Shown here piece after piece: positions 1-5,913 of a stretch of DNA of 5,932 bases (positions are counted from its first letter, which is position 1; every line of letters begins with the position of its first letter). The stretch lies in NCBI GenBank assembly GCA_004213235.1, contig SHAI01000155.1:1-5932 (forward strand), written 5' to 3'. A model generated the notes under the pieces. That model ran no database searches. It was not told the DNA's origin and was given only the letters and a program-made list of their open reading frames with translations. Made by a program: the position numbers and the translations under genes. This DNA is from Parvularculaceae bacterium. Its GTDB lineage: Bacteria; Pseudomonadota; Alphaproteobacteria; Caulobacterales; Parvularculaceae.

Positions 1-1
1 G

Positions 2-118
2 AGCGTCCCGGGATCAGCTCTCGGCCTTGTACGGATCGATCGGCTGGAAAAAGCAGACGGTAATGTCATGGTCGGGGATCATCGGGTCACCACCAAACTC
101 CCCTTATATCTTTCATGA
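2..118 (+). CDS. C-terminal fragment of a probable YgfZ/GcvT-like folate-binding protein
   Basis: This frame is open from the window edge to a TGA at 116-118 and gives the last 38 residues of a protein that begins outside the window. The fragment contains ALGLVRIDRLEKA followed by a short Gly/Val-rich stretch and ends KLPLYLS. This resembles the C-terminal barrel of YgfZ-type proteins, where an 'aLaLlRldr' strand precedes the last strands. YgfZ proteins are cytosolic, bind folate and help maintain some iron-sulfur enzymes. The family's KGCYxGQE-type signature would lie upstream and cannot be seen. The stop overlaps the tag start codon as ATGA, so the two genes are probably co-transcribed and translationally coupled. 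That the frame is a real gene end is fairly secure from the overlap. The family name is inferred from a short fragment. Confidence 0.6.
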   Translation, partial: SVPGSALGLVRIDRLEKADGNVMVGDHRVTTKLPLYLS

Positions 119-693
119 CCCAAATTCACTGCGCATGGGCCCCTGCCGGCGACGACGTTTATCGCAAATATCATAATGAAGAATGGGGCGTTCCTGAACG
201 CGACGATCGGGCCCTGTTTGAGAAGCTCACCCTCGATGGCTTTCAGGCCGGCCTTTCCTGGCGCACGATCCTTTATAAGCGGGACAATTTTCGCAAAGCG
301 TTTGACGGTTTCGACCCTGAGAAAATCGCCCGCTATTCACCAAAGAAAATTGACAAACTAATGGGCAACGCCGGAATAATTCGTTCCAAGACCAAAATTG
401 ACGCGACCATTGGCAATGCCAAAGCCTATCTCGATGTAATGGCGGCAAGAGATGACGGCTTTTCCGGCCTCCTTTGGGATTTTGTCGATGGATCGCCGAT
501 CGTCAATCACTGGAAGAACTATCGCGATGCGCCGACACAGTCAGCACAAAGTGAAGCCCTCTCCAAAGAACTCAAACACCTTGGTTTCAAATTCTGTGGG
601 CCGGTGATCGTCTACGCCTTCATGCAGGCGGTTGGCATGGTCAATGACCACGAGGTTAACTGCCCGCGCCACCGGGAAGTGCAAAAGCTATAA
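115..693 (+). CDS. tag: DNA-3-methyladenine glycosylase I
   Basis: This 192-residue protein is close in length to E. coli Tag (187) and aligns with it almost throughout. It removes 3-methyladenine from alkylated DNA, leaving an abasic site for base-excision repair in the cytoplasm. Zinc ligands are present: Cys6 and His20 near the N terminus, and His179 and Cys183 in VNDHEVNC near the C terminus. Other family landmarks are EEWGVP (22-27), QAGLSW (44-49), NAGIIR, IGNAKAYL and GFKFCGPVIVYAFMQAVG. The base-pocket glutamate of E. coli Tag (Glu38) aligns with Asp41 here, a conservative change; the neighbouring Trp49 is kept. The ATG overlaps the upstream stop as ATGA and has no Shine-Dalgarno sequence in front of it (the preceding bases are pyrimidine-rich), which supports translation by coupling to the upstream gene. 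Identification is very secure. Confidence 0.96.
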   Translation: MTQIHCAWAPAGDDVYRKYHNEEWGVPERDDRALFEKLTLDGFQAGLSWRTILYKRDNFRKAFDGFDPEKIARYSPKKIDKLMGNAGIIRSKTKIDATIGNAKAYLDVMAARDDGFSGLLWDFVDGSPIVNHWKNYRDAPTQSAQSEALSKELKHLGFKFCGPVIVYAFMQAVGMVNDHEVNCPRHREVQKL

Positions 694-717
694 GGTTTTT
701 GTGCCCATGACAAAGCC
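694..717 (+). terminator. Imperfect hairpin directly after the tag stop codon
   Basis: GGTTTTTGT (694-702) can pair with ACAAAGCC (710-717) around a 7-base loop. This gives about eight pairs, including one T-G wobble and one bulged T. It starts at the base after the tag TAA. No T-run follows, so it is not a standard intrinsic terminator. It may protect or weakly end the tag transcript. The ketosynthase starts 103 bp after tag. Confidence 0.3.
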
Positions 718-770
718 AGCTTGAAATGACCCCGCAATAGGCGCAGGTTGACGGGAAATTGAAGTTCCTA

Positions 771-780
771 TCAAGCTTGA
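771..780. repeat. 10-bp palindrome upstream of the ketosynthase gene
   Basis: TCAAGCTTGA is a perfect palindrome located 17-26 bp before the ATG at 797. The 9-mer AGCTTGAAA overlaps its right part (774-782) and also occurs at 718-726, 56 bp upstream. The position would suit an operator or part of a promoter region, but a 10-bp palindrome can occur by chance. I see no convincing -35/-10 pair in the 694-796 gap. Confidence 0.25.
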
Positions 781-796
781 AAGACTGACGCGTTCT

Positions 797-1975
797 ATGT
801 CCACAAATCAGCATGCTGCATCCGCAACACCAGACGTTCGCATCGCGGGTACGGGGCTTTTCACACCACCGAATAAAATCACCAATGAGGAACTTGTTGA
901 AGCGTATAATGGCTTCGTGGCAAAGTGGAATGCTGACAATGCCCCCGCCATCGAGGCCGGCGACGTTGAACCCCTTCAACCGTCATCAGCCGACTTCGTT
1001 GAAAAAGCGTCGGGCATCAAATCGCGCTATGTCATGGATAAGACGGGCATACTCGACATTGAGAGAATGGCCCCCTATCTGCCAGCGCGGCCGGATGATG
1101 AGATTTCGATCCTGGCCGAAATGGCTGTCAGTGCGGCACGCGATGCGCTAAAAGCCGCCGATTTAACGCCTCAGGATATTGATGGGGTGATCTGCGCAGC
1201 ATCAAATCTGCAACGCGCCTATCCGGCGATTGCCGTCGAAATTCAGGCAGCCCTTGGTATTGATAATGGCTTTGCCTTCGACATGAATGTCGCCTGCGCA
1301 TCAGCCGCTTTTGGCATTGAAACGGCGCTTGGATTGATCCGCGCCGGATCATGCCGCATCCTCATGGTAAATCCGGAAATCTGCACCGCGCATTTGAATT
1401 TCCGCAATCGCGACTCCCATTTTATTTTTGGCGATGTTGCAACTGCGGTTATTTTGGAGCGGACCGATGAAGCACCGCGCGGCGAGGCCTGGGACATTCT
1501 CGGCACCCGTCTGAAAACAATGTATTCAAACAACATTCGCAACAATTTCGGCTTTTTGAACCACACTGAACGGCCCACGGGGGAAGCAGCTGACGCCCAA
1601 TCTTCTCCGACAACGGATAAACTTTTCATCCAGGAAGGCCGCAAGGTCTTCAAAGACGTCGTTCCCTGGGTCAGCAATTTGATTACTGAGCACCTCAACG
1701 ACATGGCAATCGCCCCGGCCTCCCTGAAGCGGATGTGGTTGCACCAGGCCAATCTTTCCATGAACGAATTTATCGCCCGCAAGGTCCTTGGCAGGGATGC
1801 AACGCCTCAGGAAGCACCGGTCGTCCTTGATGAATATGCAAACACGTCATCGGCCGGATCAATCATCGCCTTTCACCAACATCGTGCCGACTGCGCAATC
1901 GGTGACCTGGGCGTGATTTCCGGCTTCGGAGCCGGCTATTCAGCCGGATCCGTGATTGTACGTCGTACGTTTTAA
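797..1975 (+). CDS. Long-form beta-ketoacyl-ACP synthase III (FabH-like)
   Basis: This 392-residue thiolase-fold condensing enzyme probably joins an acyl-CoA or acyl-ACP primer to malonyl-ACP in the cytoplasm. The KAS III triad is visible: Cys167 in NVACASAAFG, His316 in WLHQANLSMNEFI, and Asn349 in DEYANTSSAGS. The C-terminal GFGAGYSAGSVIVR is the glycine-rich end typical of FabH. It is about 75 residues longer than E. coli FabH (317). Most of the extra length is N-terminal to the catalytic Cys, around residues 35-100, and includes an acidic/aromatic segment (AYNGFVAKWN) and a GILDIERMAPYLPARPDDE segment. I recall a distinct group of FabH homologues with this architecture in Vibrio and Pseudomonas, so housekeeping FabH is not the best name; no fabD/fabF/plsX neighbours are present. 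The start has no strong Shine-Dalgarno sequence, only GAAAG about 13 bases upstream. Substrate is unknown. Confidence 0.88.
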   Translation: MSTNQHAASATPDVRIAGTGLFTPPNKITNEELVEAYNGFVAKWNADNAPAIEAGDVEPLQPSSADFVEKASGIKSRYVMDKTGILDIERMAPYLPARPDDEISILAEMAVSAARDALKAADLTPQDIDGVICAASNLQRAYPAIAVEIQAALGIDNGFAFDMNVACASAAFGIETALGLIRAGSCRILMVNPEICTAHLNFRNRDSHFIFGDVATAVILERTDEAPRGEAWDILGTRLKTMYSNNIRNNFGFLNHTERPTGEAADAQSSPTTDKLFIQEGRKVFKDVVPWVSNLITEHLNDMAIAPASLKRMWLHQANLSMNEFIARKVLGRDATPQEAPVVLDEYANTSSAGSIIAFHQHRADCAIGDLGVISGFGAGYSAGSVIVRRTF

Positions 1976-1996
1976 CCCATTACTCCGTATGGGTTA
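1973..1996. terminator. Perfect inverted repeat spanning both stop codons at a convergent junction
   Basis: TAACCCAT (1973-1980) and ATGGGTTA (1989-1996) are perfect 8-bp inverted repeats with an 8-base loop. The left arm begins with the ketosynthase TAA stop and ends on the last base of the lipoprotein stop, which is read on the - strand at 1982-1980. The right arm lies in the last codons of the lipoprotein. Neither strand carries a U-tract after the stem. With only 4 bp between the genes, this is the only candidate for a shared bidirectional terminator or 3'-end structure. Confidence 0.4.
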
Positions 1997-3680
1997 CATC
2001 AATACCTAACACGTCCACCAAATCGGCGGGATCGTCGATATCGAAGTCATTCAATGTTAACGGCGCTTCAGGTGCGACCTCGATCGTCAGTCCGCCACCT
2101 CCTTCAACAAAATCAGCTAGCTGATTAATGCTATCGGCAACTGCACTGTTTGAAAAAGCATATTGCATGCTGGCAACGCGTATTAATGCTGGCAAGAAAC
2201 TACGTACTTCTTCTGCATTTTGGTCCGACTCCAGCGTTGCCAGCGTAAAGGCCACATCGAGGAATTTCTCATCTTGAATCGACATGTTCAAGCCGGCGAA
2301 TTTTGTTTGCGCAAAAAGCCCGACCGGCCCCTCTTCAGCTGCATCAGCGTCCAGACTACCAAGGCTCAGCCCTGCCAAATCAAATTTCAACGCAAACTGC
2401 ATGAGCTCAGACGCATTGCCATCCGTAACGAGCGATGCTTCGCCTGTCTCTGGGTCCCAATCATAAGAAAAACTTGAATTCGCTACGACCTTATCCAGGC
2501 CTAATTCCTTCATGGAGCTTAGGATGTCCTCATCGCCAGTGTCGGCAAAAACTGTAAAGTCATATTCGGCATTTTTCGTCTGACCACGAATTTTCGACGG
2601 GGCCAACCAAACAAATTCCATGTGCGACAGCTCTGATAAGGGCGCACTTGAAAACTTCTTGCCATTAACGAAACTCACAGCGTCTGTGACTTTGATGTTT
2701 CCAAGATTGATCAAGTCACGCGCGCTGGTGGGTGGCGCTACATCGCTGTCGCGGTAAGCTAACAGACCTTTATAATCGATACCGCGCCACTCGAACGAGC
2801 CGATGGTAGTACGTTCTTCTGTCGGCGAGACCATCTGGCCGATCGGACTGTCCAATAAACCACCGATAGCCCCCCCAAACATATCACCGATGATATTCAC
2901 AGCATCTTCATTCTGGGTAACGTCGTACTCCAGATCTTTGAAGAGTATCGCATCGAGCTTACCCTCCCCAAGGCCGACCACACGGAAATCTGGCGTCCGG
3001 AAGGTCATTACACCTCCCAGTTCGTCGCCCATTTCGGCTACCGCCAGGTCTTTGAAATAGATCCCACCAAGGCTTAACTGCGAAAAATCTCTGTCTTCGT
3101 CATCGGCATCCAGAAAACCCGCCTGTGCATGCACCTGATCGAGTTCCAGCCCACCGATAGATAGTTTGCTATTGTCGCCAAGATTGTCGGCTTTCACGCC
3201 ATACAAACGCACCTTATCAAAAAAGCGAACATGTTCGCCCTCGGCCGATGTTTTCGCGCCGTCAATATTCGCCGCCGACTCAAGCGCCTCAAGGTTCAAG
3301 CCAAAGAATTCGGCGCGCTCTACCGTGAGCCCACCGAAATCTTCGGTATCCCCAGCTGGGATTTTTGAAACCTTTAAGCCGGTCGCGACGGTTGCCCCGA
3401 TTTTTTTGTCAAAAGATACCGCATCATAGGTCGGCCGAGCCGCCTCCGGGAAAAGGGCAAAAAGGCGATCCAGATCGATCTCTTCGGCCTTTTTGATGCG
3501 GAAAGTCTCGTCAAATGGCGACGGCGCAGAAATAGACGCCGCATCCGCGCTGGTCGGCGCGGCCTCTCCGGCACGTGCACCATCACCGCCGGCACCACAT
3601 GCCGCCAGTCCAGTACCAAGGGCCAGCGCCGCTGCACCGATTAGCATCGTTTTTTTAAAGTCAGGCAGACCAGTAATCAT
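1980..3680 (-). CDS. Large acidic predicted lipoprotein of unknown function
   Basis: I do not recognise a named family. The 566-residue protein starts with a short charged segment (DFKKT), a hydrophobic helix and the lipobox LAAC (25-28), so Cys28 should be lipidated after signal peptidase II cleavage. The +2 residue is Gly, not Asp, which under the enteric Lol rule favours the outer membrane. A low-complexity Ala/Gly/Ser linker follows to about residue 55. The remainder is acidic and looks beta-rich. A degenerate motif (hydrophobic-G-[GSN]-hydrophobic, then alternating hydrophobic residues) recurs near residues 115, 175, 204, 293 and 326. The end (GGGGLTIEVAPEAPLTL, then DPADLVDVLGIDV) resembles the tail of uncharacterised alphaproteobacterial envelope proteins I recall. 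The frame also extends to a TTG at 3686, but AAGGAG lies 7 bases before the ATG at 3680 and only 1 base before that TTG, so ATG is the start. It follows tlpA by 101 bp on the same strand. Confidence 0.85.
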   Translation of the reverse strand: MITGLPDFKKTMLIGAAALALGTGLAACGAGGDGARAGEAAPTSADAASISAPSPFDETFRIKKAEEIDLDRLFALFPEAARPTYDAVSFDKKIGATVATGLKVSKIPAGDTEDFGGLTVERAEFFGLNLEALESAANIDGAKTSAEGEHVRFFDKVRLYGVKADNLGDNSKLSIGGLELDQVHAQAGFLDADDEDRDFSQLSLGGIYFKDLAVAEMGDELGGVMTFRTPDFRVVGLGEGKLDAILFKDLEYDVTQNEDAVNIIGDMFGGAIGGLLDSPIGQMVSPTEERTTIGSFEWRGIDYKGLLAYRDSDVAPPTSARDLINLGNIKVTDAVSFVNGKKFSSAPLSELSHMEFVWLAPSKIRGQTKNAEYDFTVFADTGDEDILSSMKELGLDKVVANSSFSYDWDPETGEASLVTDGNASELMQFALKFDLAGLSLGSLDADAAEEGPVGLFAQTKFAGLNMSIQDEKFLDVAFTLATLESDQNAEEVRSFLPALIRVASMQYAFSNSAVADSINQLADFVEGGGGLTIEVAPEAPLTLNDFDIDDPADLVDVLGIDVTHTE

Positions 3681-3687
3681 GTTCAAA

Positions 3688-3693
3688 CTCCTT
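3688..3693 (-). promoter_or_regulatory. Ribosome binding site that fixes the lipoprotein start
   Basis: On the - strand the sequence is AAGGAG, then TTTGAAC, then ATG at 3680. The 7-base spacing is ideal. The in-frame TTG at 3686 is only 1 base from the same site and is therefore excluded. Confidence 0.8.
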
Positions 3694-3748
3694 CAGGGGG
3701 AAACCGGAATTTCTTTAACTCTCAAAAGGGCGCTTCCGCCGTCGATAT

Positions 3749-3775
3749 CGGGCGTGTTCTAACATGAACCGCCCG
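3749..3775 (-). terminator. GC-rich hairpin just after the tlpA stop codon
   Basis: On the - strand CGGGCG-GTTC, a six-base loop (ATGTTA), GAAC, a bulged A and CGCCCG form a 10-bp stem. It begins 6 bases after the tlpA TGA. The bases after it are ATATCGAC, so there is no U-tract. About 8 bases further on, GGCG-GAAG-CGCC followed by CTTTT forms a second, weaker terminator-like element (3723-3739 region). Together they could end or attenuate tlpA transcription before the lipoprotein gene. Confidence 0.5.
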
Positions 3776-3781
3776 CTTTAA

Positions 3782-4459
3782 TCACGGCATTAAAACACTT
3801 TCATTCTCGGGTCCAATCACCCGGTTTACAATGGCGATTGCTTCATCGGAGGCCCAGTCTGCCTCACCTAAAAGGCGCCCTACCTCATTTCCCGATGCAT
3901 CGTAAATCACGGTCAGCGGCAATGCAGCTGCCCCGCCGACTGCACTGGCCAGAGCAAGTTTTTCGTCCATCAGGGCCGTCGGCGCACTTACCCCGAGCTT
4001 GGTCAACATAGCCTGCGCCGCGGTGCGCCCTTTGGGATCAGCCGCAACCAGAACAACTTCGAATTGTTCCCCGCCAAGACGCTGTTGAAGTGCGTCGAGC
4101 GAGGGTAATTCCTTTCGACACGGCGCGCACCAGGTCGCCCAAAAGTTCACCAGAATCGCCTTTCCTGAGAAATCCGTCAGCCGCACCGGCGAACCCTCGG
4201 CATCATCATTAAATTGCGTTGCCGGTGCCCGTCGGGGCGAGAAGGCATAAGAGAACTTCGCCATGTCACCGATGAGGAGTTCGGGATCGCGCACCGGTTT
4301 TGCGCCAACCGCATAGGCTGGGCCGTTGGCCCCCGGACGGTTGGCGGACTGGACGGCGGCGCTTGCCATCACGTAAATGAGAAATAACGCACCGATTCCG
4401 CCCCAAATCATGAGCATCATCCGCGGGCGGGTTAATATATGAATGAGCGAACCGTTCAT
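3782..4459 (-). CDS. tlpA: TlpA-family membrane-anchored thiol:disulfide oxidoreductase
   Basis: From the ATG at 4459 this gives 225 residues, close to Bradyrhizobium TlpA as I recall it. Arg residues in TRPR precede a hydrophobic segment (about 14-34, MMLMIWGGIGALFLIYVMAS), so it should be an N-terminal anchor with the thioredoxin domain in the periplasm. The active site is WCAPC (110-114) in LVNFWATWCAPCRKELPSL, and the cis-proline is Pro181 in ALPLTVI. The only cysteines are the two active-site ones. The late EADWASDEAIAIVNRVIG segment matches the TlpA end pattern. It probably reduces periplasmic disulfides, as in cytochrome oxidase or cytochrome c biogenesis; the exact partner is unknown. 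The frame is open to 4564, but those extra codons lie opposite argH and lack hydrophobic or conserved character. No good ribosome binding site fronts the chosen ATG. Internal ATGs at 4420, 4417 and 4411 would leave less positive charge before the anchor. Confidence 0.9.
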   Translation of the reverse strand: MNGSLIHILTRPRMMLMIWGGIGALFLIYVMASAAVQSANRPGANGPAYAVGAKPVRDPELLIGDMAKFSYAFSPRRAPATQFNDDAEGSPVRLTDFSGKAILVNFWATWCAPCRKELPSLDALQQRLGGEQFEVVLVAADPKGRTAAQAMLTKLGVSAPTALMDEKLALASAVGGAAALPLTVIYDASGNEVGRLLGEADWASDEAIAIVNRVIGPENESVLMP

Positions 4460-4479
4460 CTGATGAGAGTTTATCCTTG
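4460..4479. promoter_or_regulatory. 20-bp divergent gap between tlpA and argH start codons
   Basis: Only 20 bp separate the two chosen starts, so each promoter must lie inside or across the other gene's 5' end. The gap holds GAGAG (4465-4469), a modest ribosome binding site 10 bases before the argH ATG. A short inverted repeat, TCATC-T-GATGA (4456-4466), straddles the tlpA start. An AT-rich stretch, TTAATATAT (4432-4440), lies in the tlpA 5' end and could hold an argH -10 element, but I see no matching -35. Confidence 0.4.
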
Positions 4480-5913
4480 ATGTCTGAAAAGCATGACGCT
4501 TCTGAAAATAATGACGATGCAGGAAAAAACCAGATCTGGGGGGGACGCTTTCAAGATGGCCCATCGGCCATTATGGAAGCAATCAATGCGTCAATCGATG
4601 TCGACAAACGCCTCTGGCGGGAGGATATCGCCGGATCCCTTGCCCATTCTACAATGTTGGCGCGTATTGGCGTTTTGTCCGCCGATGAAGTCGCGAAAAT
4701 CCACGATGGCTTAGGGCAAATTGCCGCGGAGATTGAAGCTGGTACATTTCCTTTCTCCACGGCACTTGAAGACATTCACATGAATATAGAAGCGCGCCTG
4801 ATCGCGCTTATCGGCGCACCGGGTGAACGTTTACACACGGCACGATCGCGCAATGATCAAGTCGCCACCGATTTCCGCTTGTGGGTGCGCAGCGCTGCAA
4901 ACGGGGCCGCCGAGGCAATCAGCGCGCTCCAGAACGCCCTGGTACAGCTTGCAGCAAAACACGCTGGCACGGTGATGCCGGGATACACCCACCTACAAAC
5001 CGCCCAGCCAGTGACATTTGGCCATCACTGTCTCGCCTATGTTGAAATGTTGGAACGCGATCGCGGTCGTTTCCTGGATGCCGCTGCACGTATGAATGAA
5101 TGTCCGCTGGGCGCAGCAGCCCTCGCCGGAACGAGCTTCCCCATCGATCGGGAGATGACCGCTCATGCCCTTGGCTTTGACCGGCCGACGGCAAACTCAC
5201 TCGACAGTGTTTCAGCGCGGGATTTCGCGTTAGAGGCAACGGGCACGGCAAGCCTGACGGCGGTGACCTGCTCGCGCCTTGCAGAAGAGATCGTTCTTTG
5301 GACATCGCCCCATTTCGGGTTTGCCGCCTTGTCGGACGCCTTCTCCACCGGATCCTCAATCATGCCACAAAAACGCAATCCTGACGCGGCGGAGCTTGCC
5401 CGCGCCATGGTCGGGCGCATCAATGCAGGGCATCAGACCCTGTTAGTGGTCATGAAAGGCTTGCCGCTGGCCTATTCCAAGGACATGCAAGAGGATAAGG
5501 CAGCAACATTTGCGGTCTTCGATGCGCTGGAACTCGTACTCGCGGCAATGACGGGCATGATCAAGGATTTAACGATCAACGCTGACGCCATGCGCGAAGC
5601 GGCAGGAAACGGTTACTCAACGGCCACGGATCTGGCAGACTGGCTCGTGCGGGTATTGGGCCTGCCATTCAGGCGCGCCCATCATGTTTCCGGCGCAATC
5701 GTTGCCATCGCCGAAGAAAAGAACCTTGCGCTGGACGCGCTGACCCTTGAGGAGATGCAGTCTGTTGAACCCCAGATCACCAATGACGTTTTCAATTTTC
5801 TAAGCGTCGATGCATCGGTTGCCTCTCGGACCAGTTATGGTGGCGCAGCGCCTAAAAATGTTCTCGCACAAGTCGATCGCTGGTTGGCGACCCTGAAAGG
5901 AAGAGACCAATGA
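4480..5913 (+). CDS. argH: Argininosuccinate lyase
   Basis: This enzyme splits argininosuccinate into arginine and fumarate, the last step of arginine synthesis, in the cytoplasm. It belongs to the fumarase/aspartase superfamily, normally a homotetramer. From the ATG at 4480 it has 477 residues, slightly above the usual 455-470, with a polar N-terminal extension of about 18 residues before the conserved WGGRF. Landmarks in order are EDIHMNIE (98-105), the ArgH-specific TARSRNDQVATDFRLW region from residue 120, PGYTHLQTAQPVT with the likely catalytic-region His171, and the superfamily signature loop GSSIMPQKRNP (291-301). KDMQEDK and the C-terminal GYSTATDLADWLV and SYGGAAPKNV blocks are also intact. 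An in-frame TTG at 4477 is a less likely start. argH is divergent from tlpA and its stop overlaps the next start as ATGA. Identification is very secure. Confidence 0.97.
   Translation: MSEKHDASENNDDAGKNQIWGGRFQDGPSAIMEAINASIDVDKRLWREDIAGSLAHSTMLARIGVLSADEVAKIHDGLGQIAAEIEAGTFPFSTALEDIHMNIEARLIALIGAPGERLHTARSRNDQVATDFRLWVRSAANGAAEAISALQNALVQLAAKHAGTVMPGYTHLQTAQPVTFGHHCLAYVEMLERDRGRFLDAAARMNECPLGAAALAGTSFPIDREMTAHALGFDRPTANSLDSVSARDFALEATGTASLTAVTCSRLAEEIVLWTSPHFGFAALSDAFSTGSSIMPQKRNPDAAELARAMVGRINAGHQTLLVVMKGLPLAYSKDMQEDKAATFAVFDALELVLAAMTGMIKDLTINADAMREAAGNGYSTATDLADWLVRVLGLPFRRAHHVSGAIVAIAEEKNLALDALTLEEMQSVEPQITNDVFNFLSVDASVASRTSYGGAAPKNVLAQVDRWLATLKGRDQ
5898..5903 (+). promoter_or_regulatory. 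Ribosome binding site for the gene after argH
   Basis: AGGAAG inside the last argH codons lies 6 bases before the ATG at 5910. It supports that ATG as a genuine start overlapping the argH stop. Confidence 0.6.

Noticed and set aside
748..774. TTGACG ... TATCAA as a promoter for the ketosynthase
   Set aside because: The spacer is only 15 bp and the -10 matches 4 of 6 bases, which is too weak to call.
1243..1782. A 179-codon open frame on the - strand inside the ketosynthase
   Set aside because: It is opposite a gene with intact catalytic motifs, and its translation shows no recognisable domain, so it is a shadow of GC-biased codon use.
1960..1973. GTACGTCGTACG followed by TTTT as an intrinsic terminator for the ketosynthase
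   Set aside because: The stem would be only about 4 bp with a 3-base loop and would sit inside the last codons; the 8-bp repeat at 1973-1996 is the better candidate.
3681..3686. TTG start for the lipoprotein at 3686
   Set aside because: The ribosome binding site AAGGAG is only 1 base from it, but 7 bases from the ATG at 3680.
4440..4444. TGAAT near the argH start as an ArgR (ARG box) half-site
   Set aside because: Only one half is present, with no ATTCA partner at the proper spacing, and ArgR control is not typical of this class.
4460..4564. N-terminal extension of the TlpA frame by 35 residues into the argH 5' end
   Set aside because: The extra residues lie entirely upstream of the start at 4459 and mostly opposite argH codons, look like antisense translation (His/Arg/Phe-rich, no signal character), and are not needed for a complete TlpA anchor and domain.
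4919..5359. A 146-codon open frame on the - strand inside argH
   Set aside because: It is Arg/Ser/Pro-rich antisense translation over the argH catalytic region, with no motif.
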